33,073 nucleotides of DNA, taken from positions 1 through 33,073 of the forward strand of contig CALLZK010000014.1 of assembly GCA_937858275.1 (NCBI GenBank), in the 5' to 3' direction. Under the pieces are notes generated by a model. It was given only the letters and a program-made list of their open reading frames with translations, was not told where the DNA came from and did not search any database. A program made the translations under genes and the position numbers. The stretch comes from an uncultured bacterium. GTDB lineage: Bacteria; Patescibacteriota; Minisyncoccia; Phycocordibacterales; JAACPR01. Positions 23,154 to 30,247 of this stretch are shown here, piece by piece; position 1 is the stretch's first letter; every line of letters begins with the position of its first letter.

Positions 23154-23171
23154 TTCGCCAGTTTGTCTGGC
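23154..23171 (-). repeat. Leader hairpin next to the SD of the 103-residue ORF
   Basis: GCCAG/CTGGC with a five-base loop ends directly before GAAGGAG on the minus strand, so it could affect access to the SD. On the plus strand it is followed by TTTATTATTTT. Confidence 0.4.
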
Positions 23172-23205
23172 TTTATTATTTTACTTAAAAACATCAAAGA
23201 TCATT

Positions 23206-23233
23206 CCACAAAAAACAGTTTTGTGGTTTTTTT
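23206..23233. terminator. CCACAAAA/TTTTGTGG hairpin with T7 tail on the plus strand
   Basis: An 8-bp stem with a five-base loop, followed on the plus strand by seven T. No plus-strand gene precedes it. On the minus strand it forms the first hairpin of the 103-residue ORF leader. Either role is possible. Confidence 0.45.
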
Positions 23234-23243
23234 ACTGCTTATA

Positions 23244-23271
23244 AGTATAACATATATGTAATTTTTGTCAA
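23244..23271 (-). promoter_or_regulatory. Promoter of the 103-residue ORF unit
   Basis: TTGACA (23271-23266), a 16-bp spacer ending TGT, and TATACT (23249-23244) on the minus strand. It combines a perfect -35 with an extended -10. The predicted leader is about 94 nt and contains two hairpins. Confidence 0.8.
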
Positions 23272-23344
23272 ATAATAAAAGGTAATTTTTTTCTATTTTT
23301 CATACAATTTAATATTACACAAATTGCATTTCAAAGAAGGGTTT

Positions 23345-24322
23345 TCATTTGTGTTCTTTTAACCATAAATTTATGATTTCAGAAACTTCTTCTGCAGAAT
23401 TTGTATCCATCAATTTGTGTCTTAATTCTTTTGCCCCATCAAAACCTTCAATATATGCCTTAAAATGTTTTTTCATAACTGCAAAATTTTTATATTCAAT
23501 TTCTTTTTCAAAAAGTTTTGCATGTTCTACAGCAACTATTAATTTTTCTTTAATTGTTGGTGTGTAACCACTAAAAAACCAAGGATTACCAAAAATTCCC
23601 CTACCAATCATCACACCGTCACAATTAGTTTCTTTAAATTTATCATATGCCATTTGTAAACTTGTAACATCACCATTTCCAAAAATTAAAGTGTTTGATT
23701 TTAATTCGTCCCTGATTTGTACAGCGGTTTTTATTCTATGCCATTTTGCTGGAACTTTAGACATCTCTTTTCTTGTTCTGGCATGAATTGTTATAACTGA
23801 AGGATTAGTTTTTAATAAAAATTTTAACCAATCTTCCATATTGTCTTGATTATATCCAAGACGAATTTTTACAGAAACTGGCAAATTTGGAGCACCGTCT
23901 TTTGCCGAAAGAATAATTTCTTTGGCAAGATCTGGATTTTTAATCATGGCTGCTCCACAACCCTGTTTTTCAATACTACGATCTGGACAACCCATATTTA
24001 TATCAATTCCATCAAAACCCAAATCTTGTACCAATTTGGCAGATTTTTTCATGTTTTCTGGTTTTGAACTAAATAATTGAGCAACAATCGGATGTTCTTT
24101 TTTGCTGAATTTTAAACCCTCTAGCAATTTCTTTTTGCCTTCCTCTGGAGCCAAAACTAATCCATCAGCAGATACGAATTCTGTCCAAAAAACATCTGGT
24201 TTGCCATATTTTGCAATTATTTTACGAAAAGCTGAATCTGTAACATCAGCCATTGGAGCCAAGACAACAATGGGCTTTTTGTCTTTATCTTTGTCTTTTT
24301 TTAATTTTTGCCAAAAATCCAT
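23345..24322 (-). CDS. dus: tRNA-dihydrouridine synthase
   Basis: FMN enzyme that reduces uridines in tRNA D loops. The 325-residue TIM-barrel protein has LAPMADVTDSAFR, DGIDINMGCPDRS with the catalytic Cys112, the flavin-binding HARTRKE, NGDVTS, and MIGRGIFGNPWFF, then a small helical C-terminal domain. It resembles DusB most, but the subtype is not certain. It is the last gene of the serS-ftsQ cluster, with its ATG seven bases after the preceding stop. TATAAA six bases before the ATG could give a leaderless internal start. Confidence 0.93.
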   Translation of the reverse strand: MDFWQKLKKDKDKDKKPIVVLAPMADVTDSAFRKIIAKYGKPDVFWTEFVSADGLVLAPEEGKKKLLEGLKFSKKEHPIVAQLFSSKPENMKKSAKLVQDLGFDGIDINMGCPDRSIEKQGCGAAMIKNPDLAKEIILSAKDGAPNLPVSVKIRLGYNQDNMEDWLKFLLKTNPSVITIHARTRKEMSKVPAKWHRIKTAVQIRDELKSNTLIFGNGDVTSLQMAYDKFKETNCDGVMIGRGIFGNPWFFSGYTPTIKEKLIVAVEHAKLFEKEIEYKNFAVMKKHFKAYIEGFDGAKELRHKLMDTNSAEEVSEIINLWLKEHK

Positions 24323-24329
24323 TTGGGTT

Positions 24330-25244
24330 TTATATTCTTTTATGCTCTACATTTCTCAACAAATAAAATAAAGTGTCCCTAACATCTTTTTCTATTTTGG
24401 AAGATTGCAATATTATAATCGCAATTTTTCTATTTTCAACCTCTGAAAGAGGTAAATCAAACAAAGAAATAATTGTCAGTTTGGCAGCTTCGGTATAACC
24501 ATTTTTGCCACCAATATAATTTTTATCATTTATAAATCTGCTATTATTTCGCCAAATTCTTCTACCAAGTCTATAATCTTTCTTTTTAGTAATATTCCAA
24601 AGCTCTGGATAATTTTTGTTTATATACATAGTCAAATTCAACAAATCATTTGCAGTTGATAAATTTAGAGCAGACAAACCACTAGCATCATCAAAATTTG
24701 TTTTTGACATTCCAAGAGAAATGGCTTTATTGTTCATATTTTTTAAAAAATTATTTCTACCAGCAAAAATTGCGAGTGCTTCAGAGGCATCGTTACTTGA
24801 TTCCAACAAGAGTGGATATAATAATTCATTTGCAGACAATATTTCTCCAACTCTCAGATTGCCTTGTTGTCCATAAGTATCAACTGCCTGTTTTGTAATA
24901 TTAACTGGCGAATATTGATCTATAGTATCAACCGACACAATTGCAGTCATCATTTTAGTCAAACTAGCGATAGCATAAATTTCATCCGCATTTTTGCTTT
25001 CGATAACTTCACCAGTTTCCAAATCTGCCACAACATAAACATCGGAAGTTAATTTTGGAAAATCCAATTTTTGATCTATTTTGGAATATTCACCAGAAAC
25101 TTTTATAATTTCCAAGCCACCATAAAATTCTTCAGATTCGACATTTTGTTTTTTGAAAAAAGATAAATCATCAACATAATAAGTCAAAGTTCCAGCAATT
25201 CCCCACATTATTAATAATATAAAAATATAAAATCTAATTTTCAT
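24330..25244 (-). CDS. D-alanyl-D-alanine carboxypeptidase (peptidase S11)
   Basis: Low-molecular-weight penicillin-binding protein that trims peptidoglycan stem peptides outside the membrane. The 304-residue protein has an N-terminal membrane anchor (5-23), the catalytic SLTK (Ser94, Lys97), SSN (149-151) and KNG (247-249) in GGKNGYTEAA. The usual third motif is KTG, so Thr to Asn is a variation at an active-site edge. The C-terminal beta domain of longer PBP5-type enzymes is absent. The start overlaps the upstream gene by 11 bp, implying translational coupling. Confidence 0.92.
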   Translation of the reverse strand: MKIRFYIFILLIMWGIAGTLTYYVDDLSFFKKQNVESEEFYGGLEIIKVSGEYSKIDQKLDFPKLTSDVYVVADLETGEVIESKNADEIYAIASLTKMMTAIVSVDTIDQYSPVNITKQAVDTYGQQGNLRVGEILSANELLYPLLLESSNDASEALAIFAGRNNFLKNMNNKAISLGMSKTNFDDASGLSALNLSTANDLLNLTMYINKNYPELWNITKKKDYRLGRRIWRNNSRFINDKNYIGGKNGYTEAAKLTIISLFDLPLSEVENRKIAIIILQSSKIEKDVRDTLFYLLRNVEHKRI

Positions 25245-26769
25245 TGTTGATTGAAATAATTCTATTTACATCTTTTTCAGTCACAAAATAATTTTTTTCT
25301 TTTATACATGTTTCTGAAATTTGATCTAATAAGTATAACATTTTATCAAAATACTGCTCCTTTGAATAAAAATTTTGAGCGATTTTTGTAATTGAAAAAA
25401 GAGATTGATAAGTAAAAAATAAATTTGATTTTTGCTCTAGAATAATGGCCTTTTTTTCCAAAATATTCATTGCAAATTTTGAATCAAAATCTTCTATTGA
25501 AATTTTTGTAAAAAGTCTTATAAGATCAAAATTTGTTTCCAAACTTGAATAAAATTCTTCCTGATTAGATATGGCCAAACATTGAACATTTGTGGATTTT
25601 AAAATATTTTTTATCAGATCAAAAAAGTTAACACCAAAATCATGACAAAGTTCAGAAGTTTTTGAAATGTCAGGAAAAACCAAAATAATGTCTCCGATTT
25701 TTTCTGCTTCTTCAAAAATAAGATTAAATATTTTGATAATTTTTTCTGATTCGGTTTTTTGTTCTTTGAATAAATCAAAATTTTCTTCAATATTATTGGT
25801 ATTTGGATTAATAATTTTTTTTACAAAATCTAAAATTTTATCATTATCAATAAAAAATATTTTTTTATTTTCGATATTTGAATATGCATTTCCTGCAAAG
25901 ATAAATTTTGCAAAACAGTTTACAATATATTTACCAAAACTAACATCTGGTGTTAAAAGTAAAATATTTGCGGAATCATCAGAAGTCAAATCATTTTCTA
26001 AATTTTTTATAACATCATCATAAATTTTAAAATCATCACTGATTTGTTGAAATCCGACATCTTCAAAAGAAAAGTGGCCAAAATTAAAAAGTTTTGACAC
26101 AAAAATTATATTCCAATTTCTTCCAAGACTTTTTATTCTAGACAGATTTTCTTTTAACCAAAATCTGTTTTTGTCTCTTGACCACCACTCAACATCATCA
26201 ATCCATGAAACTGCTCCAATAAAAATATTTCGATCAATTCTGTATCTATTTAAAAAATTTGAAAAATCTTTATCAAAATTATAAATAGCACAACAATACT
26301 CTTTTATGCCAACAAATTTATTATTTGGATTTTCAAAGATATCAATTGCACCGTCACCGATCTTTTTTCGATTTGAATTTAAAAATTCATTTATATCTTT
26401 TGATTTTAAACCAAGTCTAAGCATTGTAAAATAACCCATTTGAGAATTCAAAAAACTACCAGTCAAATCATCCTCATCTGATGAATGTGCCAACTTTGCA
26501 ACCTCAAAATCAATATCGTTTTTTGAAAAATAATAATACAAATACATTGCTTCTAAAAAATAAAAAATCATCCAAATTGAAAGTGACACAAAAATTCCAC
26601 CCCTGATTTTTGTATTTTCAAAATAAATAACTGGAATCAGTAAAATTACAGTCAAAATTAATAGAAAAGTTCTGATTATTTTTCTTTTTTTACGATCAAT
26701 ATACTTATCCAAAAGTATTGCTGGATATAAGCCACCTGATTTATTTTTTAATTCTGTAAAAGTTATCAT
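25234..26769 (-). CDS. Membrane-anchored degenerate ClpC-like (pseudo-AAA+) protein
   Basis: A 511-residue protein with two transmembrane helices at about 33-50 and 58-80. Residues about 86-180 resemble a Clp N-domain (FLNSQMGYFTMLRLGL). Next comes SLGRNWN, similar to a linker I recall from Patescibacteria Clp-type proteins. Residues about 265-505 follow the ClpB/ClpC D1 AAA+ order. At the Walker A position it reads TPDVSFGKY (273-281) instead of GxxGxGKT, and at Walker B IILVFPD (361-367) without DE. Then come VQCLAISNQEEFYSSLE (like the IGATT-DEYRKY stretch) and a helical lid ending VTEKDVNRII. ATP hydrolysis is therefore unlikely. Function unknown; a scaffold or adaptor for envelope proteolysis or division is inference. 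It is the fourth gene of the serS-ftsQ cluster. Confidence 0.65.
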   Translation of the reverse strand: MITFTELKNKSGGLYPAILLDKYIDRKKRKIIRTFLLILTVILLIPVIYFENTKIRGGIFVSLSIWMIFYFLEAMYLYYYFSKNDIDFEVAKLAHSSDEDDLTGSFLNSQMGYFTMLRLGLKSKDINEFLNSNRKKIGDGAIDIFENPNNKFVGIKEYCCAIYNFDKDFSNFLNRYRIDRNIFIGAVSWIDDVEWWSRDKNRFWLKENLSRIKSLGRNWNIIFVSKLFNFGHFSFEDVGFQQISDDFKIYDDVIKNLENDLTSDDSANILLLTPDVSFGKYIVNCFAKFIFAGNAYSNIENKKIFFIDNDKILDFVKKIINPNTNNIEENFDLFKEQKTESEKIIKIFNLIFEEAEKIGDIILVFPDISKTSELCHDFGVNFFDLIKNILKSTNVQCLAISNQEEFYSSLETNFDLIRLFTKISIEDFDSKFAMNILEKKAIILEQKSNLFFTYQSLFSITKIAQNFYSKEQYFDKMLYLLDQISETCIKEKNYFVTEKDVNRIISINNEN

Positions 26770-26778
26770 AAAATTAAA

Positions 26779-27138
26779 TTAATTAAATAAAGCAATTAAA
26801 CCCGAAATTAAAATAAAAGGGATAAGAATTGGTAAAATTAACCAAGTAAGAAAAAAAATCGTTCCAATAAAAAACATAATTGAAATTACAAACAAAGCAA
26901 TAATTAATACAAATGTTTTCACAAAAAAACCAAAAAATATCCTTAGAAGATTATTTGATTTTTTGATTTTTATAATTTTTACATAACCAATTGGATGAAA
27001 AAATTTTTTTAAAAATATTTCTACAGAAAAGAAATCATAAGCAAACCAAATAAAATTATTCAAAATCAAAATAATATTTGAAATTGCAAGAGTATAGTGC
27101 CAAACCACATAATATGGAATTAACAATAAAAATTTCAT
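26779..27138 (-). CDS. 119-residue membrane protein of the WHY type, unknown function
   Basis: Hydrophobic N-terminal segment with VVWHYTLAI, a middle FFSVEIFLKKFFHPIG (compare the F-x-LF-PW pattern I remember in Parcubacteria homologues), then two long helices (about 66-90 and 92-117). The family has no assigned function that I know. It lies between ftsQ and the Clp-like gene, nine bases before the latter, so a joint membrane role is plausible. TGATATAAT lies nine bases before its ATG, in addition to any read-through from serS. Confidence 0.75.
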   Translation of the reverse strand: MKFLLLIPYYVVWHYTLAISNIILILNNFIWFAYDFFSVEIFLKKFFHPIGYVKIIKIKKSNNLLRIFFGFFVKTFVLIIALFVISIMFFIGTIFFLTWLILPILIPFILISGLIALFN

Positions 27139-27147
27139 TTGAATTAT

Positions 27148-27156
27148 ATTATATCA
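27148..27156 (-). promoter_or_regulatory. Internal extended -10 promoter in the serS-ftsQ cluster
   Basis: TGATATAAT lies between ftsQ and the 119-residue ORF, nine bases before the ATG at 27138. It could drive the last four genes separately. Confidence 0.55.
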
Positions 27157-27160
27157 AATT

Positions 27161-27961
27161 TTATTTAATTTTATAGTAAGCTTTTCCACGAAATCTCAAA
27201 TCTACATATTCTATATTTTTAAATTGAATTTCATGTATTGATTCTTGTTCGATTGTGGTTTTTAAATTATTTACAACTTCAACTGGATCATTTTTTGAAT
27301 CTATAAATAGTTTTGGACCGTCTTTGGTTTGTAAAATAAAAGTTTGATAATCCTTAGTAGTTATTTGAGAAATTGAAACATTAATCTTTCTTAGTAATTT
27401 TTCAATTCTAACAAACTTTGAAAAAACATCTTCTGAGACAAAATTATTCCCCAAAATATCTTTGTTTTTGTCGTCAGAAATTTTTATTAAATCTTCAAGA
27501 ATTATTTCAGGAGCGGATACAAATGCTAAACCATTTTTGTTAACAAGATAACATTTTGTATTTATGTTTTCACACCAAATTCCCCACGGCTCATGTTCAA
27601 CAATTTCTACTCTCAAAATATCCGGAAATTCTCTTCTGATAGAAACATTTTCGACAGACAAAATGTCTTTTATATTATTTGAAATAATACTTTCCGAAAA
27701 GAACAAAATATTATTTTTGGAAAATAAATTGACATGTTTTCCGCTTGTATTTAGTTCAAAGATTTTTAGTATTACAGCCTTTTCGGTATATTTTAAATCT
27801 TCAATCTCTATATTTTTAATTTGAAATTTTGGATGATTAAAAAAATAATAAATTCCATAAGATAAAGAAGAAATCATAAAAATAAAAATAAAAATTCTCA
27901 AAAAAAATCTTCGTCGCTTTTTTCTAGAAAGTTCTGTGATTTTATTTTTATGCATTTTCAA
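27161..27961 (-). CDS. ftsQ: Cell division protein FtsQ/DivIB
   Basis: Bitopic divisome protein linking early and late division proteins. The 266-residue protein has a strongly basic cytoplasmic N terminus (RKKRRR), one transmembrane helix (about 20-40) and an external POTRA domain (about 46-117: FQIKNIEIEDLKYTE, VENVSIRREFPDILRVEIVE), followed by the FtsQ beta domain (EPWGIW, YLVNKNGLAF). It begins nine bases after the serS stop, so it is co-transcribed with a tRNA synthetase rather than with mur/fts genes. Confidence 0.88.
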   Translation of the reverse strand: MKMHKNKITELSRKKRRRFFLRIFIFIFMISSLSYGIYYFFNHPKFQIKNIEIEDLKYTEKAVILKIFELNTSGKHVNLFSKNNILFFSESIISNNIKDILSVENVSIRREFPDILRVEIVEHEPWGIWCENINTKCYLVNKNGLAFVSAPEIILEDLIKISDDKNKDILGNNFVSEDVFSKFVRIEKLLRKINVSISQITTKDYQTFILQTKDGPKLFIDSKNDPVEVVNNLKTTIEQESIHEIQFKNIEYVDLRFRGKAYYKIK

Positions 27962-27970
27962 AATTTAAAT

Positions 27971-29233
27971 TTATTGTTTGGAAATTAAGTCTTTACCAAA
28001 ATATGGCACCAAAACATCGGGAATTTTTATGGTTCCATCTTTTTGTTGATAATTTTCAATTATTGGCACCAAAATTCTAGGAAATGCAACAGCAGTATTA
28101 TTTAGGGAATGAGCAAAGTTTTTGTTTTGTCCATCTGTATATTTTATATTTAATCTGCGAGTTTGAAAATCATGAAAATAAGAAGCGGAGTGTGTTTCTC
28201 GATATTGTTTTTGAGATGGAACCCAAGTTTCAACATCGTATTTTTTGACTTGACCCAATCCTAAATCGCCACCCGCATTTATAACGACACGATATGGCAA
28301 ACCAAGATCTTGTAAAATTTCTTCTGAGTTTTGCAAAAGTTCTTCGTGCAATTTTACAGATTCTTCATGACTGGCCTCGCACAAAATAACTTGTTCTAAT
28401 TTGTGAAATTCATGAACTCTGATTAATCCTTTTGTGTCTTTACTGTGACTTCCGGCTTCTCTGCGATAACAAGGAGAGTAACTAATAAATTTTAGAGGTA
28501 AGACAGTTTTGTCCAAAATCTCATCAGAATAATAATACATTGTAGAAACCTCTGCGGTTCCAGAAAGATAATCTTCATCTTGAGTTTTATATAAATCATC
28601 TTCACCTTGTGGCAAATATCCCGTACCTATAAGTGGAGCTTTTTTAACCAAAGAAGGAACAATCATTGGCTTGTAACCTTTTTTGACCATTTTGTTTAAA
28701 ACAAATTGAGAAATTGCCCACTGCAACATGGCACCGTCATTTTTCAAAACATATCCACGAAAACCAGATATTTTTGTACCTCTTTCAAAATCAGCCAAAT
28801 CGAGATCTTGCATCAATGAAATGTGATCTTTTGGTTCAAAATCAAAATTTTTGACTACTCCGACTTTTTTGATTTCTAAATTAAAAGAGTCGTCGGCACC
28901 ATCTGGAACTGAAATGTCTGGAATATTTGGAACTCTGATCATTAATTTTCTCCATTCGATATTTATTTCTTCTAATTTTTTTTCTAATTCAACCAAAGAG
29001 TTTTTTAGAACTTTCATTTGATCTAAAACTTTGACCTTATCAAGATCTGGAACAGAAACAAGTAGTTTGCTTGTTTCATTTTGTTTTGCCCTCATTTCTT
29101 CTACCCTCTTTAACAAATCTCGTCTTTGGTCATCAACAGAAATTAAAGTATCAACATTAAAATCAATATTTTTTTTCTTGGCTCCGGCAGAAATCAGATG
29201 TTTATTTTCTCTAATAAATTTTATATCAAGCAT
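27971..29233 (-). CDS. serS: Seryl-tRNA synthetase
   Basis: Charges tRNA-Ser (and tRNA-Sec where present). The 420-residue protein has the N-terminal coiled-coil arm (about 25-105). Class II motif 2 is YRREAGSHSKDTKGLIRVHEFHKLEQV in pieces, with TAEVSTMYYYS before it and NAGGDLGLGQVKKYDVETWVP after. Motif 3 includes SLNNTAVAFPRILVPIIENYQ. The C-terminal sequence IPDVLVPYFG is typical. It is the first gene of a six-gene cluster ending at dus. Confidence 0.97.
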   Translation of the reverse strand: MLDIKFIRENKHLISAGAKKKNIDFNVDTLISVDDQRRDLLKRVEEMRAKQNETSKLLVSVPDLDKVKVLDQMKVLKNSLVELEKKLEEINIEWRKLMIRVPNIPDISVPDGADDSFNLEIKKVGVVKNFDFEPKDHISLMQDLDLADFERGTKISGFRGYVLKNDGAMLQWAISQFVLNKMVKKGYKPMIVPSLVKKAPLIGTGYLPQGEDDLYKTQDEDYLSGTAEVSTMYYYSDEILDKTVLPLKFISYSPCYRREAGSHSKDTKGLIRVHEFHKLEQVILCEASHEESVKLHEELLQNSEEILQDLGLPYRVVINAGGDLGLGQVKKYDVETWVPSQKQYRETHSASYFHDFQTRRLNIKYTDGQNKNFAHSLNNTAVAFPRILVPIIENYQQKDGTIKIPDVLVPYFGKDLISKQ

Positions 29234-29270
29234 ATTTTTTAATTTTTATTTAACTTTTCTTTATGAAAAT

Positions 29271-29279
29271 ATAATAGCA
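29271..29279 (-). promoter_or_regulatory. Possible promoter of serS
   Basis: TGCTATTAT resembles an extended -10 box about 37 bases before the serS ATG. There is no clear -35. Confidence 0.4.
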
Positions 29280-29311
29280 GATTTGTAATAATTGGGCTAC
29301 TAATAAATAAT

Positions 29312-29317
29312 TATAAT
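29312..29317 (+). promoter_or_regulatory. -10 box of dprA-topA
   Basis: TATAAT on the plus strand, 12 bases before the TTG start of dprA, divergent from serS. No good -35 at standard spacing. Confidence 0.45.
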
Positions 29318-29329
29318 AAAAAAATAAAA

Positions 29330-30223
29330 TTGCAAAAAAATGAAAATGAAAAAATTAGCGAATGGGACAAAAAATTCTGGCCCGAGAGCTTATTTCAAAT
29401 TCCACAGATTCCAAAAAGTTTAAAAATTAGAGGCGAATTCAACAATTATTATGGTTCGGCTGATTTTGTTAGATTATGTGTTGTTGGACCAAGAAAATAT
29501 TCTGATTATGGCCAAGCGGTTTGTCAAAAAATCATTTCAGGATTATCCAATTTTCCAATTACTATAGTATCTGGTCTAGCATATGGAATAGATTCAATAG
29601 CTCACCAAACCGCTCTTGAAAATAATATTCATACAATTGCCGTTTTGGGTTCGGGTTTGTCAGACGAAACAATATATCCAAAAGCCAATCTCTCACTGGC
29701 AAAACAGATATTAGATTCTGGCGGATGTCTTATTTCCGAATTTGAAAACAATTTTTCTGCTACCAATTGGTCGTTTCCTCAAAGAAATAGAATTATGGTA
29801 GGAATTTCTGATGCTGTTTTGATAATAGAAACTTCACAAAAATCAGGAACAATGATTACCGCCAGACTGGCGACAGATTACAACAAAGAAATTATGACCG
29901 TCCCAGGATCAATTTTTTCAGAAAATAATTCTGGTTCAAATTTGTTGATAAAAGACGGGGCAAATGTCATTTTAGAATCAAAAGATGTTTTGGAAATATT
30001 GGGATTTGAAATAAAAATAAAAAATGATTCAAGCATCAGCAAAAATTTTGCTAATTTGTCAGAAAATGAAATAAAAATATTAAATTGTATAAATATACCA
30101 AAAACAATTTCCGAGATTATAGCCGAAACAAAATTATCAATTGCAACAATAAATGCCACAATTTCTCTCTTGGAATTTAAAGAATTAATTCATTTTTTAG
30201 AAGATAAAATTTGCAAAAAATAA
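29330..30223 (+). CDS. dprA: DNA-processing protein DprA
   Basis: Loads RecA on incoming single-stranded DNA during natural transformation. The 297-residue protein has the Rossmann-like DNA_processg_A domain: VVGPRKYSDYGQ, VSGLAYGIDSIAHQTAL, TIAVLGSGLSDETIYPKAN, FPQRNRIMVGISDAVLIIE, SGTMITARLA and GSNLLIKDGANVI. A C-terminal winged-helix (about 240-297) follows. The start is a TTG at 29330; no in-frame ATG precedes the conserved part. The gene order dprA-topA is widely conserved. Confidence 0.95.
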   Translation: MQKNENEKISEWDKKFWPESLFQIPQIPKSLKIRGEFNNYYGSADFVRLCVVGPRKYSDYGQAVCQKIISGLSNFPITIVSGLAYGIDSIAHQTALENNIHTIAVLGSGLSDETIYPKANLSLAKQILDSGGCLISEFENNFSATNWSFPQRNRIMVGISDAVLIIETSQKSGTMITARLATDYNKEIMTVPGSIFSENNSGSNLLIKDGANVILESKDVLEILGFEIKIKNDSSISKNFANLSENEIKILNCINIPKTISEIIAETKLSIATINATISLLEFKELIHFLEDKICKK

Positions 30224-30247
30224 CAGAATCGGTTAATAATTGTATTA

